DNA of 64,000 bases from Lepidurus packardi (GCA_023053545.1 JAKZAN010000039.1:573001-637000); one strand, 5' to 3'; positions 36,101-53,120 are shown, numbered from the stretch's first letter. Program-made: numbers and translations. The notes: generated from the letters alone by a model not told the origin.

Positions 36101-39100
36101 GAATTAATTCATCACGGACTGAATTAATTCTTTACGGACTGAATTAATTCCTTACGTACTGAATTAATTAATTAATGGACTGAATTAATTCCTTACGGAC
36201 TTAATCAATTCCTTACGTACTTAATTAATTCCTAACGGAGTGAATTAATTCCTTACGGACTAAATTAATTCCTTAGGGAAATAATTAATTCCTTACGGGC
36301 TGAATTAATTTCTCACGGACTGAATTAATTCCTTAGGGACTGAATTAATTCCTTACGGATTGAATTAATTCCTTACGGACTGAAATAATTCCTTACGGAC
36401 TGAATTAATTCCTTACGGAGTGAATTAATTCCTTACAGACTGAATTAATTCCTTACGGATTGAATTAATTCCTTACGGACTGAATTAATTCTTAACGGTA
36501 TGAATTAATTCCTTACGGACCGAATTAATTCCTTTGGGAATGAATTAATTCCTTACGTGCTGAATTAATTTCTTACGGACTGAATTAATTCCTTACGGAC
36601 TGAATTAATTCCTTACTTACTGAATTAATTCCTTACGGACTGAATTAATCCCTTACGGACTGAGTTAATTCCATACGGACTGAATTAATTCCTTACGGAT
36701 TGAAATAATTCCTTACGTACTGAATTAATTAATTAATGGACTGAATTAATTCCTTACGGACTGAATCAATTCCTTACGGACTTAATTAATTCCTTACGGA
36801 CTGAATTAATTCCTTACGGACCGAGTTAATTCCTTACGGACTGAATTAATTCCTTACGGATTGAATTAATTCCTTACGGACTGAATTAATTCCTTACGGA
36901 CTGAATTTATTCCTTACGGAGTGAATTAATTCCTTACAGACTGAATTAGTTCCTTACGGACTGAATTAATTCCTTACTAACATAATAAATTCCTTACGGA
37001 ATGAATTAATTCCTTACGGACTGAATTAATTCCTTACGGATTGAATTAATTCCTTACGGACTGAATTAATTCTTAACGGTATGAATTAATTCCTTACGGA
37101 CCGAATTAATACCTTTGGGAATGAACTAATTCCTTACGTGCTGAATTAATTTCTTACGGACTGAATTAATTCCTTACGGACTGAATTAATTCCTTACTTA
37201 CTGAATTAATTCCTTACTTACTGAATTAATTCCTTACGGACTGAATTAATTAATTAATGGACTGAATTAATTCATTACGGATTGAATTAATTCCTTACGG
37301 ACTGAATTAATTCCTTACGGACTGAATTAATTCCTTACGGATTGAATTAATTCCTTACGGATTGAATTAATTCCTTACGGACTGAATTAATTCCTTACGG
37401 ATTGAATTGATTCCTTACGGACCAAATTAATTCCTTAGGGAAATAATTAATTCCTTACGGGCTGAATTAATTTCTCACGGAATGAATTAATACATTACGG
37501 ACTGAATTAGTTCCTTACGGACTGAATTAGTTCCTTACGGACTGAATTAATTCTTTACGGATATAATTAATTCCTTACGGACTGAATTAATTCCTTAATG
37601 AATGAATTAATTCCTTACGGGCTGAATTACTTTCTTACGGACTGAATTAATTCCTTACGGACTGAATTAATTCCTAACGGACTGAATTAATTCCTTACGG
37701 ATTGAATTAATTCCTTACGGACTGAAATAATTCCTTACGGACTGAATTAATTCCTTACGGAGTGAATTAATTCCTTACAGACTGAATTAATTCCTTACGG
37801 AATGAATTAATTCCTTACGGAATGAATTAGTTCCTTACGGACCAAATTAATTCCTTAGGGAATTAATTAATTCCTTACAATTGAATTAAATCCTTACGGA
37901 CTGAATTAATTATTTACGTACTGAATTAATTAATTAATGGACTGAATTGATTCATTACGGATTGAATTAATTCCTTACGGACTGAATTAATTACCTAAGG
38001 ACTGAATTAATTCCTTACGGATTGAATTAATTCCTTACGGATTGAATTAATTCATCACGGACTGAATTAATTCTTTACGGACTGAATTAATTCCTTACGG
38101 ACTGAATTAATTCCTTACGGACCGAGTTAATTCCTTACGGACTGAATTAATTCCTTACGGATTGAATTAATTCCTTACGGACTGAATTAATTCCTTACGG
38201 ACTGAATTTATTCCTTACGGAGTGAATTAATTCCTTACAGACTGAATTAGTTCCTTACGGACTGAATTAATTCCTTACTAACATAATAAATTCCTTACGG
38301 AATGAATTAATTCCTTACGGACTGAATTAATTCCTTACGGATTGAATTAATTCCTTACGGACTGAATTAATTCTTAACTGTATGAATTAATTCCTTACGG
38401 ACCGAATTAATACCTTTGGGAATGAACTAATTCCTTACGTGCTGAATTAATTTCTTACGGACTGAATTAATTCCTTACGGACTGAATTAATTCCTTACTT
38501 ACTGAATTAATTCCTTACTTACTGAATTAATTCCTTACGGACTGAATTAATTAATTAATGGACTGAATTAATTCATTACGGATTGAATTAATTCCTTACG
38601 GACTGAATTAATTCCTTACGGACTGAATTAATTCCTTACGGATTGAATTAATTCCTTACGGATTGAATTAATTCCTTACGGACTGAATTAATTCCTTACG
38701 GATTGAATTGATTCCTTACGGACCAAATTAATTCCTTAGGGAAATAATTAATTCCTTACGGGCTGAATTAATTTCTCACGGAATGAATTAATACATTACG
38801 GACTGAATTAGTTCCTTACGGACTGAATTAGTTCCTTACGGACTGAATTAATTCTTTACGGATATAATTAATTCCTTACGGACTGAATTAATTCCTTAAT
38901 GAATGAATTAATTCCTTACGGGCTGAATTACTTTCTTACGGACTGAATTAATTCCTTACGGACTGAATTAATTCCTAACGGACTGAATTAATTCCTTACG
39001 GATTGAATTAATTCCTTACGGACTGAAATAATTCCTTACGGACTGAATTAATTCCTTACGGAGTGAATTAATTCCTTACAGACTGAATTAATTCCTTACG

Positions 39101-42100
39101 GAATGAATTAATTCCTTACGGAATGAATTAGTTCCTTACGGACCAAATTAATTCCTTAGGGAATTAATTAATTCCTTACAATTGAATTAAATCCTTACGG
39201 ACTGAATTAATTATTTACGTACTGAATTAATTAATTAATGGACTGAATTGATTCATTACGGATTGAATTAATTCCTTACGGACTGAATTAATTACCTAAG
39301 GACTGAATTAATTCCTTACGGATTGAATTAATTCCTTACGGATTGAATTAATTCATCACGGACTGAATTAATTCTTTACGGACTGAATTAATTCCTTAAG
39401 GATTGAATTGATTCCTTACGGACCAAATTAATTCCTTAGGGAAATAATTAATTCCTTATGGGCTGAATTAATTTCTCAAGGACTGAGTTAATACATTACG
39501 GACTGAATTAGTTCCTTACGGACTGAATTAGTTCCTTACGGACTGAATTAATTCTTTACGGATAGAATTAATTCCTTACGGACTGAATTAATTCCTTAAT
39601 GAATGAATTAACTTCCTTACGGGCTGAATTACTTTCTTACGGACTGAATTAATTCCTTACGGACTGAATTAATTTCTAACGGACTGAATTAATTCCTTAC
39701 GGACTGAATTAATTCCTTACGGATTGAATTAATTCCTTACGGATTGAATTAATTCCTTACGGACAGAATTAATTCTTAACGGTATGAATTAATTCCTTAC
39801 GGACCGAATTAATTCCTTTGGGAATGAATTAATTCCTTACGTGCTGAATTAATTTCTTACGGACTGAATTAATTCCTTACGGACTGAATTAATTCCTTAC
39901 TTACTGAATTAATTCCTTACGGACTGAATTAATTAATTAATGGACTGAATTAATTCATTACGGATAGAATTAATTCCTTACGGACTGAATTAATTCCTTA
40001 CGGACTGAATTAATTCCTTACGGATTGAATTAATTCCTTACGGATTGAATTAATTCCTTACGGATTGAATTGATTCCTTACGGACCAAATTAATTCATTA
40101 GGGAAATAATTAATTCCTTACGGGCTGAATTAATTTCTCACGGACTGAATTAATTCCTTACGGACTGAATTAATTAATTAATGGACTGAATTAATTCCTT
40201 ACGGACTGAATCAATTCCTTACGGACTGAATTAATTCCTTACGGACTGAATTAATTCCTTACGGACTGAGTTAATTCCTTACGGAATGAATTAATTCCTT
40301 ACGGACCAAATTAATTCCTTAGGGAATTAATTAATTCCTTACGGATTGAATTGAATCCTTGCGGACTGAATTAATCCCTTACGGACTGAGTTAATTCCTT
40401 ACGGACTGAATTAATTCCTTACGGACTGAATTAATTCCTTACGGAGTGAATTAATTCCTTACATACTGAATTAATTCCTTACGGAATGAATTAATTCCTT
40501 ACGGAATGAATTAATTGCTTACGGACCAAATTAATTCCTTAGGGAATTAATTAATTCCTTACGGGCTGAATTAATTTCTTACGGACTTAATTAATTCCTT
40601 ACGGATTGATTTAAATCCTTACGGACTGAATTAATTATTTACGTACTGAATTAATTAATTAATGGACTGAATTGATTCATTACGGATTGAATTAATTCCT
40701 TACGGACTGAATTAATTCCTTACGGATTGAATTAATTCCTTACGGATTGAATTAATTCATCACGGACTGAATTAATTCTTTACGGACTGAATTAATTCCT
40801 TACGGACTGAATTAATTCCTTACGGACTGAATTAATTCCTTACGGATTGAATTAATTCCTTACGGATTGAATTAATTCCTTACGGACTGAATTAATTCCT
40901 TACGGATTGAATTGATTCCTTACGGACCAAATTAATTCCTTAGGGAAATAATTAATTCCTTATGGGCTGAATTAATTTCTCAAGGACTGAGTTAATACAT
41001 TACGGACTGAATTAGTTCCTTACGGACTGAATTAGTTCCTTACGGACTGAATTAATTCTTTACGGATAGAATTAATTCCTTACGGACTGAATTAATTCCT
41101 TAATGAATGAATTAACTTCCTTACGGGCTGAATTACTTTCTTACGGACTGAATTAATTCCTTACGGACTGAATTAATTTCTAACGGACTGAATTAATTCC
41201 TTACGGACTGAATTAATTCCTTACGGATTGAATTAATTCCTTACGGATTGAATTAATTCCTTACGGACAGAATTAATTCTTAACGGTATGAATTAATTCC
41301 TTACGGACCGAATTAATTCCTTTGGGAATGAATTAATTCCTTACGTGCTGAATTAATTTCTTACGGACTGAATTAATTCCTTACGGACTGAATTAATTCC
41401 TTACTTACTGAATTAATTCCTTACGGACTGAATTAATTAATTAATGGACTGAATTAATTCATTACGGATTGAATTAATTCATCACGGACTGAATTAATTC
41501 TTTACGGACTGAATTAATTCCTTACGGACTGAATTAATTCCTTACGGACTGAATTAATTCCTTACGGATTGAATTAATTCCTTACGGATTGAATTAATTC
41601 CTTACTTACTGAATTAATTCCTTACGGACTGAATTAATTAATTAATGGACTGAATTAATTCATTAAGGATTGAATTAATTCCTTACGGAATGAATTAATT
41701 CCTTACGGAATGAATTAGTTCCTTACGGACCAAATTAATTCCTTAGGGAAATAATTAATTCCTTATGGGCTGAATTAATTTCTCAAGGACTGAGTTAATA
41801 CATTACGGACTGAATTAGTTCCTTACGGACTGAATTAGTTCCTTACGGACTGAATTAATTCTTTACGGATAGAATTAATTCCTTACGGACTGAATTAATT
41901 CCTTAATGAATGAATTAACTTCCTTACGGGCTGAATTACTTTCTTACGGACTGAATTAATTCCTTACGGACTGAATTAATTTCTAACGGACTGAATTAAT
42001 TCCTTACGGACTGAATTAATTCCTTACGGATTGAATTAATTCCTTACGGATTGAATTAATTCCTTACGGACAGAATTAATTCTTAACGGTATGAATTAAT

Positions 42101-44409
42101 TCCTTACGGACCGAATTAATTCCTTTGGGAATGAATTAATTCCTTACGTGCTGAATTAATTTCTTACGGACTGAATTAATTCCTTACGGACTGAATTAAT
42201 TCCTTACTTACTGAATTAATTCCTTACGGACTGAATTAATTAATTAATGGACTGAATTAATTCATTACGGATTGAATTAATTCCTTACGGACTGAATTAA
42301 TTCCTTACGGACTGAATTAATTCCTTACGGATTGAATTAATTCCTTACGGATTGAATTAATTCCTTACGGACTGATTTAATTCCTTACGGATTGAATTGA
42401 TTCCTTACGGACCAAATTAATTCATTAGGGAAATAATTAATTCCTTACGGGCTGAATTAATTTCTCACGGAATGAATTAATACATTACGGACTGAATTAG
42501 TTCCTTACGGACTGAATTAGTTCCTTACGGACTGAATTAATTCTTTACGGATATAATTAATTCCTTACGGACTGAATTAATTCCTTAATGAATGAATTAA
42601 TTCCTTACGGGCTGAATTACTTTCTTACGGACTGAATTAATTCCTTACGGACTGAATTAATTCCTAACGGACTGAATTAATTCCTTACGTATTGAATTAA
42701 TTCCTTACGGACTGAAATAATTCCTTACGGACTGAATTAATTCCTTACGGAGTGAATTAATTCCTTACAGACTGAATTAATTCCTTACGGAATGAATTAA
42801 TTCCTTACGGAATGAATTAGTTCCTTACGGACCAAATTAATTCCTTAGGGAATTAATTAATTCCTTACAATTGAATTAAATCCTTACGGACTGAATTAAT
42901 TATTTACGTACTGAATTAATTAATTAATGGACTGAATTGATTCATTACGGATTGATTTAATTCCTTACGGACTGAATTAATTACCTAAGGACTGAATTAA
43001 TTCCTTACGGATTGAATTAATTCCTTACGGATTGAATTAATTCATCACGGACTGAATTAATTCTTTACGGACTGAATTAATTCCTTACGGATTGAATTGA
43101 TTCCTTACGGACCAAATTAATTCCTTAGGGAAATAATTAATTCCTTATGGGCTGAATTAATTTCTCAAGGACTGAGTTAATACATTACGGACTGAATTAG
43201 TTCCTTACGGACTGAATTAATTCTTTACGGATAGAATTAATTCCTTACGGACTGAATTAATTCCTTAATGAATGAATTAACTTCCTTACGGGCTGAATTA
43301 CTTTCTTACGGACTGAATTAATTCCTTACGGACTGAATTAATTTCTAACGGACTGAATTAATTCCTTACGGACTGAATTAATTCCTTACGGATTGAATTA
43401 ATTCCTTACGGATTGAATTAATTCCTTACGGACAGAATTAATTCTTAACGGTATGAATTAATTCCTTACGGACCGAATTAATTCCTTTGGGAATGAATTA
43501 ATTCCTTACGTGCTGAATTAATTTCTTACGGACTGAATTAATTCCTTACGGACTGAATTAATTCCTTACTTACTGAATTAATTCCTTACGGACTGAATTA
43601 ATTAATTAATGGACTGAATTAATTCATTACGGATTGAATTAATTCCTTACGGACTGAATTAATTCCTTACGGACTGAATTAATTCCTTACGGATTGAATT
43701 AATTCCTTACGGATTGAATTAATTCCTTACGGACTGACTTAATTCCTTACGGATTGAATTGATTCCTTACGGACCAAATTAATTCATTAGGGAAATAATT
43801 AATTCCTTACGGGCTGAATTAATTTCTCACGGACTGAATCACTTCCTTACGGACTGAATTAATTCCTTACGGACTGAATTAATTCCTTACGGACTGAGTT
43901 AATTCCTTACGGAATGAATTAATTCCTTACGGACCAAATTAATTCCTTAGGGAATTAATTAATTCCTTACGGATTGAATTAAATCCTTGCGGACTGAATT
44001 AATCCCTTACGGACTAAGTTAATTCCTTACGGACTGAATTAATTCCTTACGGACTGAATTAATTCCTTACGGAGTGAATTAATTCCTTACATACTGAATT
44101 AATTCCTTACGGAATGAATTAATTCCTTACGGACCAAATTAATTCCTTAGGGAATTAATTAATTCCTTACGGGCTGAATTAATTTCTTACGGACTTAATT
44201 AATTCCTTACGGATTGATTTAAATCCTTACGGACTGAATTAATTATTTACGTACTGAATTAATTAATTAATGGACTGAATTGATTCATTACGGATTGAAT
44301 TAATTCCTTACGGACTGAATTAATTCCTTACGGATTGAATTAATTCCTTACGGATTGAATTAATTCATCACGGACTGAATTAATTCTTTACGGACTGAAT
44401 TAATACCTT

Positions 44410-47400
44410 ACGTACTGAATTAATTAATTAATGGACTGAATTAATTCCTTACGGACTTAATCAATTCCTTACGTACTTAATTAATTCCTAACGGAGTGAA
44501 TTAATTCCTTACGGACTGAATTAATTCATTACGGATTGAATTAATTCCTTACGGACTGAATTAATTCCTTACGGACTGAATTTATTCCTTACGGAGTGAA
44601 TTAATTCCTTACAGACTGAATTAGTTCCTTACGGACTGAATTAATTCCTTACTAACATAATAAATTCCTTACGGAATGAATTAATTCCTTACGGACTGAA
44701 TTAATTCCTTACGGATTGAATTAATTCCTTACGGACTGAATTAATTCTTAACGGTATGAATTAATTCCTTACGGACCGAATTAATACCTTTGGGAATGAA
44801 CTAATTCCTTACGTGCTGAATTAATTTCTTACGGACTGAATTAATTCCTTACGGACTGAATTAATTCCTTACTTACTGAATTAATTCCTTACTTACTGAA
44901 TTAATTCCTTACGGACTGAATTAATTAATTAATGGACTGAATTAATTCATTACGGATTGAATTAATTCCTTACGGACTGAATTAATTCCTTACGGACTGA
45001 ATTAATTCCTTACGGATTGAATTAATTCCTTACGGATTGAATTAATTCCTTACGGACTGACTTAATTCCTTACGGATTGAATTGATTCCTTACGGACCAA
45101 ATTAATTCATTAGGGAAATAATTAATTCCTTACGGGCTGAATTAATTTCTCACGGACTGAATTAATTCCTTACGGATTGAATTAATTCCTTACGGACTGA
45201 AATAATTCCTTACGGACTGAATTAATTCCTTACGGAGTGAATTAATTCCTTACAGACTGAATTAATTCCTTACGGAATGAATTAATTCCTTACGGAATGA
45301 ATTAGTTCCTTACGGACCAAATTAATTCCTTAGGGAATTAATTAATTCCTTACAATTGAATTAAATTCTTACGGACTGAATTAATTATTTACGTACTGAA
45401 TTAATTAATTAATGGACTGAATTGATTCATTACGGATTGAATTAATTCCTTACGGACTGAATTAATTACCTAAGGACTGAATTAATTCCTTACGGATTGA
45501 ATTAATTCCTTACGGATTGAATTAATTCATCACGGACTGAATTAATTCTTTACGGACTGAATTAATTCCTTACGGATTGAATTGATTCCTTACGGACCAA
45601 ATTAATTCCTTAGGGAAATAATTAATTCCTTATGGGCTGAATTAATTTCTCACGGACTGAGTTAATACATTACGGACTGAATTAGTTCCTTACGGACTGA
45701 ATTAATTCTTTACGGATAGAATTAATTCCTTACGGACTGAATTAATTCCTTAATGAATGAATTAACTTCCTTACGGGCTGAATTACTTTCTTACGGACTG
45801 AATTAATTCCTTACGGACTGAATTAATTTCTAACGGACTGAATTAATTCCTTACGGACTGAATTAATTCCTTACGGATTGAATTAATTCCTTACGGATTG
45901 AATTAATTCCTTACGGACAGAATTAATTCTTAACGGTATGAATTAATTCCTTACGGACCGAATTAATTCCTTTGGGAATGAATTAATTCCTTACGTGCTG
46001 AATTAATTTCTTACGGACTGAATTAATTCCTTACGGACTGAATTAATTCCTTACTTACTGAATTAATTCCTTACGGACTGAATTAATTAATTAATGGACT
46101 GAATTAATTCATTACGGATTGAATTAATTCCTTACGGACTGAATTAATTCCTTACGGACTGAATTAATTCCTTACGGATTGAATTAATTCCTTACGGATT
46201 GAATTAATTCATCACGGACTGAATTAATTCTTTACGGACTGAATTAATTCCTTACGTACTGAATTAATTAATTAATGGACTGAATTAATTCCTTACGGAC
46301 TTAATCAATTCCTTACGTACTTAATTAATTCCTAACGGAGTGAATTAATTCCTTACGGACTGAATTAATTCATTACGGATTGAATTAATTCCTTACGGAC
46401 TGAATTAATTCCTTACGGACTGAATTTATTCCTTACGGAGTGAATTAATTCCTTACAGACTGAATTAGTTCCTTACGGACTGAATTAATTCCTTACTAAC
46501 ATAATAAATTCCTTACGGAATGAATTAATTCCTTACGGACTGAATTAATTCCTTACGGATTGAATTAATTCCTTACGGACTGAATTAATTCTTAACGGTA
46601 TGAATTAATTCCTTACGGACCGAATTAATACCTTTGGGAATGAACTAATTCCTTACGTGCTGAATTAATTTCTTACGGACTGAATTAATTCCTTACGGAC
46701 TGAATTAATTCCTTACTTACTGAATTAATTCCTTACTTACTGAATTAATTCCTTACGGACTGAATTAATTAATTAATGGACTGAATTAATTCATTACGGA
46801 TTGAATTAATTCCTTACGGACTGAATTAATTCCTTACGGACTGAATTAATTCCTTACGGATTGAATTAATTCCTTACGGATTGAATTAATTCCTTACGGA
46901 CTGAATTAATTCCTTACGGATTGAATTGATTCCTTACGGACCAAATTAATTCCTTAGGGAAATAATTAATTCCTTACGGGCTGAATTAATTTCTCACGGA
47001 ATGAATTAATACATTACGGACTGAATTAGTTCCTTACGGACTGAATTAGTTCCGTACGGACAGAATTAATTCTTTACGGATATAATTAATTCCTTACGGA
47101 CTGAATTAATTCCTTAATGAATGAATTAATTCCTTACGGGCTGAATTATTTTCTTACGGACTGAATTAATTCCTTACGGACTGAATTAATTCCTAACGGA
47201 CTGAATTAATTCCTTACGGATTGAATTAATTCCTTACGGACTGAAATAATTCCTTACGGACTGAATTAATTCCTTACGGAGTGAATTAATTCCTTACAGA
47301 CTGAATTAATTCCTTACGGAATGAATGAATTCCTTACGGAATGAATTAGTTCCTTACGGACCAAATTAATTCCTTAGGGAATTAATTAATTCCTTACAAT

Positions 47401-48100
47401 TGAATTAAATTCTTACGGACTGAATTAATTATTTACGTACTGAATTAATTAATTAATGGACTGAATTGATTCATTACGGATTGAATTAATTCCTTACGGA
47501 CTGAATTAATTACCTAAGGACTGAATTAATTCCTTACGGATTGAATTAATTCCTTACGGATTGAATTAATTCATCACGGACTGAATTAATTCTTTACGGA
47601 CTGAATTAATTCCTTACGGATTGAATTGATTCCTTACGGACCAAATTAATTCCTTAGGGAAATAATTAATTCCTTATGGGCTGAATTAATTTCTCACGGA
47701 CTGAGTTAATACATTACGGACTGAATTAGTTCCTTACGGACTGAATTAATTCTTTACGGATAGAATTAATTCCTTACGGACTGAATTAATTCCTTAATGA
47801 ATGAATTAACTTCCTTACGGGCTGAATTACTTTCTTACGGACTGAATTAATTCCTTACGGACTGAATTAATTTCTAACGGACTGAATTAATTCCTTACGG
47901 ACTGAATTAATTCCTTACGGATTGAATTAATTCCTTACGGATTGAATTAATTCCTTACGGACAGAATTAATTCTTAACGGTATGAATTAATTCCTTACGG
48001 ACCGAATTAATTCCTTTGGGAATGAATTAATTCCTTACGTGCTGAATTAATTTCTTACGGACTGAATTAATTCCTTACGGACTGAATTAATTCCTTACTT
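44410..48100 (+). repeat. Higher-order repeat of about 1.84 kb
   Basis: The marker AACATAATAAA is at 44654 and 46498, a spacing of 1844 bp, and the flanking variant block (GGACTTAATCAATT, GTACTTAATTAATTCCTAACGG) recurs at about 44.45 and 46.29 kb. The second unit carries some different point changes, such as GAATGAATTCC near 47.32 kb. The right edge is approximate. Confidence 0.7.
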
Positions 48101-51100
48101 ACTGAATTAATTCCTTACGGACTGAATTAATTAATTAATGGACTGAATTAATTCATTACGGATTGAATTAATTCCTTACGGACTGAATTAATTCCTTACG
48201 GACTGAATTAATTCCTTACGGATTGAATTAATTCCTTACGGATTGAATTAATTCCTTACGGACTGACTTAATTCCTTACGGATTGAATTGATTCCTTACG
48301 GACCAAATTAATTCCTTAGGGAAATAATTAATTCCTTATGGGCTGAATTAATTTCTCACGGACTGAGTTAATACATTACGGACTGAATTAGTTCCTTACG
48401 GACTGAATTAGTTCCTTACGGACTGAATTAATTCTTTACGGATAGAATTAATTCCTTACGGACTGAATTAATTCCTTAATGAATGAATTAACTTCCTTAC
48501 GGGCTGAATTACTTTCTTACGGACTGAATTAATTCCTTACGGACTGAATTAATTTCTAACGGACTGAATTAATTCCTTACGGACTGAATTAATTCCTTAC
48601 GGATTGAATTAATTCCTTACGGATTGAATTAATTCCTTACGGACAGAATTAATTCTTAACGGTATGAATTAATTCCTTACGGACCGAATTAATTCCTTTG
48701 GGAATGAATTAATTCCTTACGTGCTGAATTAATTTCTTACGGACTGAATAATTCCTTACGGACTGAATTAATTAATTAATGGACTGAATTAATTCATTAC
48801 GGATTGAATTAATTCCTTACGGACTGAATTAATTCCTTACGGACTGAATTAATTCCTTACGGATTGAATTAATTCCTTACGGATTGAATTAATTCCTTAC
48901 GGACTGACTTAATTCCTTACGGATTGAATTGATTCCTTACGGACCAAATTAATTCATTAGGGAAATAATTAATTCCTTACGGGCTGAATTAATTTCTCAC
49001 GGACTGAATTAATTCCTTACGGACTGAATTAATTAATTAATGGACTGAATTAATTCCTTACGGACTGAATCAATTCCTTACGGACTGAATTAATTCCTTA
49101 CGGACTGAATTAATTCCTTACGGACTGAGTTAATTCCTTACGGAATGAATTAATTCCTTACGGACCAAATTAATTCCTTAGGGAATTAATTAATTCCTTA
49201 CGGATTGAATTAAATCCTTGCGGACTGAATTAATCCCTTACGGACTGAGTTAATTCCTTACGGACTGAATTAATTCCTTACGGACTGAATTAATTCCTTA
49301 CGGAGTGAATTAATTCCTTACATACTGAATTAATTCCTTACGGAATGAATTAATTCCTTACGGAATGAATTAATTCCTTACGGACCAAATTAATTCCTTA
49401 GGGAATTAATTAATTCCTTACGGGCTGAATTAATTTCTTACGGACTTAATTAATTCCTTACGGATTGAATTAAATCCTTACGGACTGAATTAATTATTTA
49501 CGTACTGAATTAATTAATTAATGGACTGAATTGATTCATTACGGATTGAATTAATTCCTTACGGACTGAATTAATTCCTTACGGATTGAATTAATTCCTT
49601 ACGGATTGAATTAATTCATCACGGACTGAATTAATTCTTTACGGACTGAATTAATTCCTTACGTACTGAATTAATTAATTAATGGACTGAATTAATTCCT
49701 TACGGACTTAATCAATTCCTTACGTACTTAATTAATTCCTAACGGAGTGAATTAATTCCTTACGGACTGAATTAATTCATTACGGATTGAATTAATTCCT
49801 TGCGGACTGAATTAATCCCTTACGGACTGAGTTAATTCCTTACGGACTGTATTAATTCCTAACGGACTGAATTAATTCCTAACGGACTGAATTAATTCCT
49901 TACGGACTTAATTAATTCCTTACGGATTGAATTCATTCCTTACGGACTGAAATAATTCCTTACGGACTGAATTAATTCCTTACGGATTGAATTAATTCCT
50001 TACAGACTGAATTAATTCCTTACGGAATGAATTAATTCCTTTCGGACAAAATTAATTATTTACGGACCAAATTAATTCCTTAGGGAATTAATTAATTCCT
50101 TACGGACTGAATTAATTCCTTACGGATTGAATTAATTCCTTACGGACTGAATTAATTCCTTAAGGACTGAATTGATTCCTTACGGACTGAATTAAATCCT
50201 TACGGACTGAATTAATTATTTACGTACTGAATTAATTAATTAATGGACTGAATTGATTCATTACGGATTGAATTAATTCCTTACGGACTGAATTAATTAC
50301 TTAAGGACTGAATTAATTCCTTACGGATTGAATTAATTCCTTACGGACTTAATTAATTCCTTACGGACTGAATTAATCCCTTACGGACTGAATTAATTAA
50401 TTAATGGACTGAATTAATTCCTTACGGACTGAATCAACTACTTACGGACTTAATTAATTCCTTACGGACTGAATTAATCCCTTACGGACTGAGTTAATTC
50501 CTTACGGACTGAATTAATTCCTTACGGATTGAATTAATTCCTTACGGACTGAATTTATTCCTTAAGTACTGAATTAATTCCTTACGGATTGAATTAATTC
50601 CTAACAGAATGAATTAATTCTTAACGGAATGAATTAATTCTTTACGGACCAAATTAATTCCTTACGGGCTGAATTTATTTCTTACGGACTGCATTAATAC
50701 ATTACGGACTGAATTAGTTCCTTACGGACTGAATTAATTCCTTACTAACATAATAAATTCCTTACGGAATGAATTAATTCCTTACGGACTGAATTAATTC
50801 CTTACGGATTGAATTAATTCCTCACGGACTGAATTAATTCTTAACGGTATGAATTAATTCCTTACGGACCGAATTAGTTCCTTTGGGAATGAATTAATTC
50901 CTTACGTGCTGAATTAATTTCTTACGGACTGAATTTATTCCTTACGGACTGAATTAATTCCTTACTTACTGAATTAATTCCTTACGGATTGAATTAATTC
51001 CTTACGGATTGAATTAATTCCTTACGGACTGAATTAATTCCTTACGGATTGAATTAATTCCTTACGGATTATATTAATTCCTTACGGATTGAATTAATTC

Positions 51101-53120
51101 CTTACGGACTGAATTAATTCCTTACGGATTGAATTGATTCGTTACGGACCAAATTAATTCCTTAGGGAAATAATTAATTCCTTACGGGCTGAATTAATTT
51201 CTCACGGACTGAATTAATACATTACGGACTGAATTAGTTCCTTACGGACTGAATTAGTTCCTTACGGACTGAATTAATTCTTTACGGATATAATTAATTC
51301 CTTACGGACTGAATTAATTCCTTAATGAATGAATTAATTCCTTACGGGCTGAATTACTTTCTTACGGACTGAATTAATTCCTTACGGACTGAATTAATTC
51401 CTAACGGACTGAATTAATTCCTTACGGACTGAATTAATTCCTTACGGATTGAATTAATTCCTTACGGACTGAAATAATTCCTTACGGACTGAATTAATTC
51501 CTTACGGAGTGAATTAATTCCTTACAGACTGAATTAATTCCTTACGGAATGAATTAATTCCTTACGGACTTAATTAATTCCTTACGGATTGAATTAAATC
51601 CTTACGGACTGAATTAATTATTTACGTACTGAATTAATTAATTAATGGACTGAATTGATTCATTACGGATTGAATTAATTCCTTACGGACTGAGTTAATT
51701 ACCTAAGGACTGAATTAATTCCTTACGGATTGAATTAATTCCTTACGGATTGAATTAATTCCTTACGGATTGAATTAATTCATCTCGGACTGAATTAATT
51801 CTTTACGGACTGAATCAATTCCTTACGGACTTAATTAATTCCTTACGGAGTGAATTAATTCCTTACGGACTGAATTAATTCATTACGGATTGAATTAATT
51901 CCTTGCGGACTGAATTAATCCCTTACGGACTGAGTTAATTCCTTACGGACTGAATTAATTCCTTACGGACTGAATTAATTCCTTACGGATTGAATTGATT
52001 CCTTACGGACCAAATTAATTCCTTCATGAATGAATTAATTCCTTACGGGCTGAATTACTTTCTTACGGACTGTATTAATTCCTTACGGACTGAATTAATT
52101 CCTAACGGACTGAATTAATTCCTTACGGACTGAATTAATTCCTTACGGATTGAATTCATTCCTTACGGACTGAAATAATTCCTTACGGACTGAATTAATT
52201 CCTTACGGATTGAATTAATTCCTTACAGGCTGAATTAATTCCTTACGGAATGAATTAATTCCTTTCGGAATGAATTAATTCCTTACGAACCAAATTAATT
52301 CCTTACGGACCAAATTAATTCCTTAGGGAATTAATTAATTCCTTATGGACTGAATTAATTCCTTACGGATTGAATTAATTCCTTACGGACTGAATTAATT
52401 CCTTTCGGACTGAATTAATTCCTTACGGACTGAATTAAATCCTTACGGACTGAATTAATTATTTACGTACTGAATTAATTAATTAATGGACTGAATTGAT
52501 TCATTACGGATTGAATTAATTCCTTACGGACTGAATTAATTACTTAAGGACTGAATTAATACCTTACGGATTGAATTAATTCCTTACCGACTTAATTGAT
52601 TCCTTACGGACTGAATTAATCCCTTACGGGCTGAATTAATTAATTAATGGACTGAATTAATTCCTTACGGACTGAATCAATTCCTTACGGACTTAATTAA
52701 TTCCTTACGGAATGAATTAATTCCTTACGGACTGAATTTATTCCTTACAGAATGAATTAATTCTTAACGGAATGTATTAATTCTTTACGGACCAAATTAA
52801 TTCCTTAGAGATTGAATTAATTCCTAACGGGCTGAATTTATTCTTACGTACTGCATTAATACATTACGGACTGAATTAGTTCCTTACGGAATGAATTAAT
52901 TCCTTACGGACTGAATTAATTCCTTTCGGATTGAATTAATTCCTTACGGACTGAATTAATTCTTAACGGTATGAATTAATTCCTTACGTACCGAATTAAT
53001 TCCTTTGGGGATGAATTAATTCCTTACGTGCTGAATTAATTTCTTACGGACTGAATTAATTCCTTACGGACTGAATTAATTCCTAACGGACTGAATTAAT
53101 TCCTTACGGACTGAACTAAT

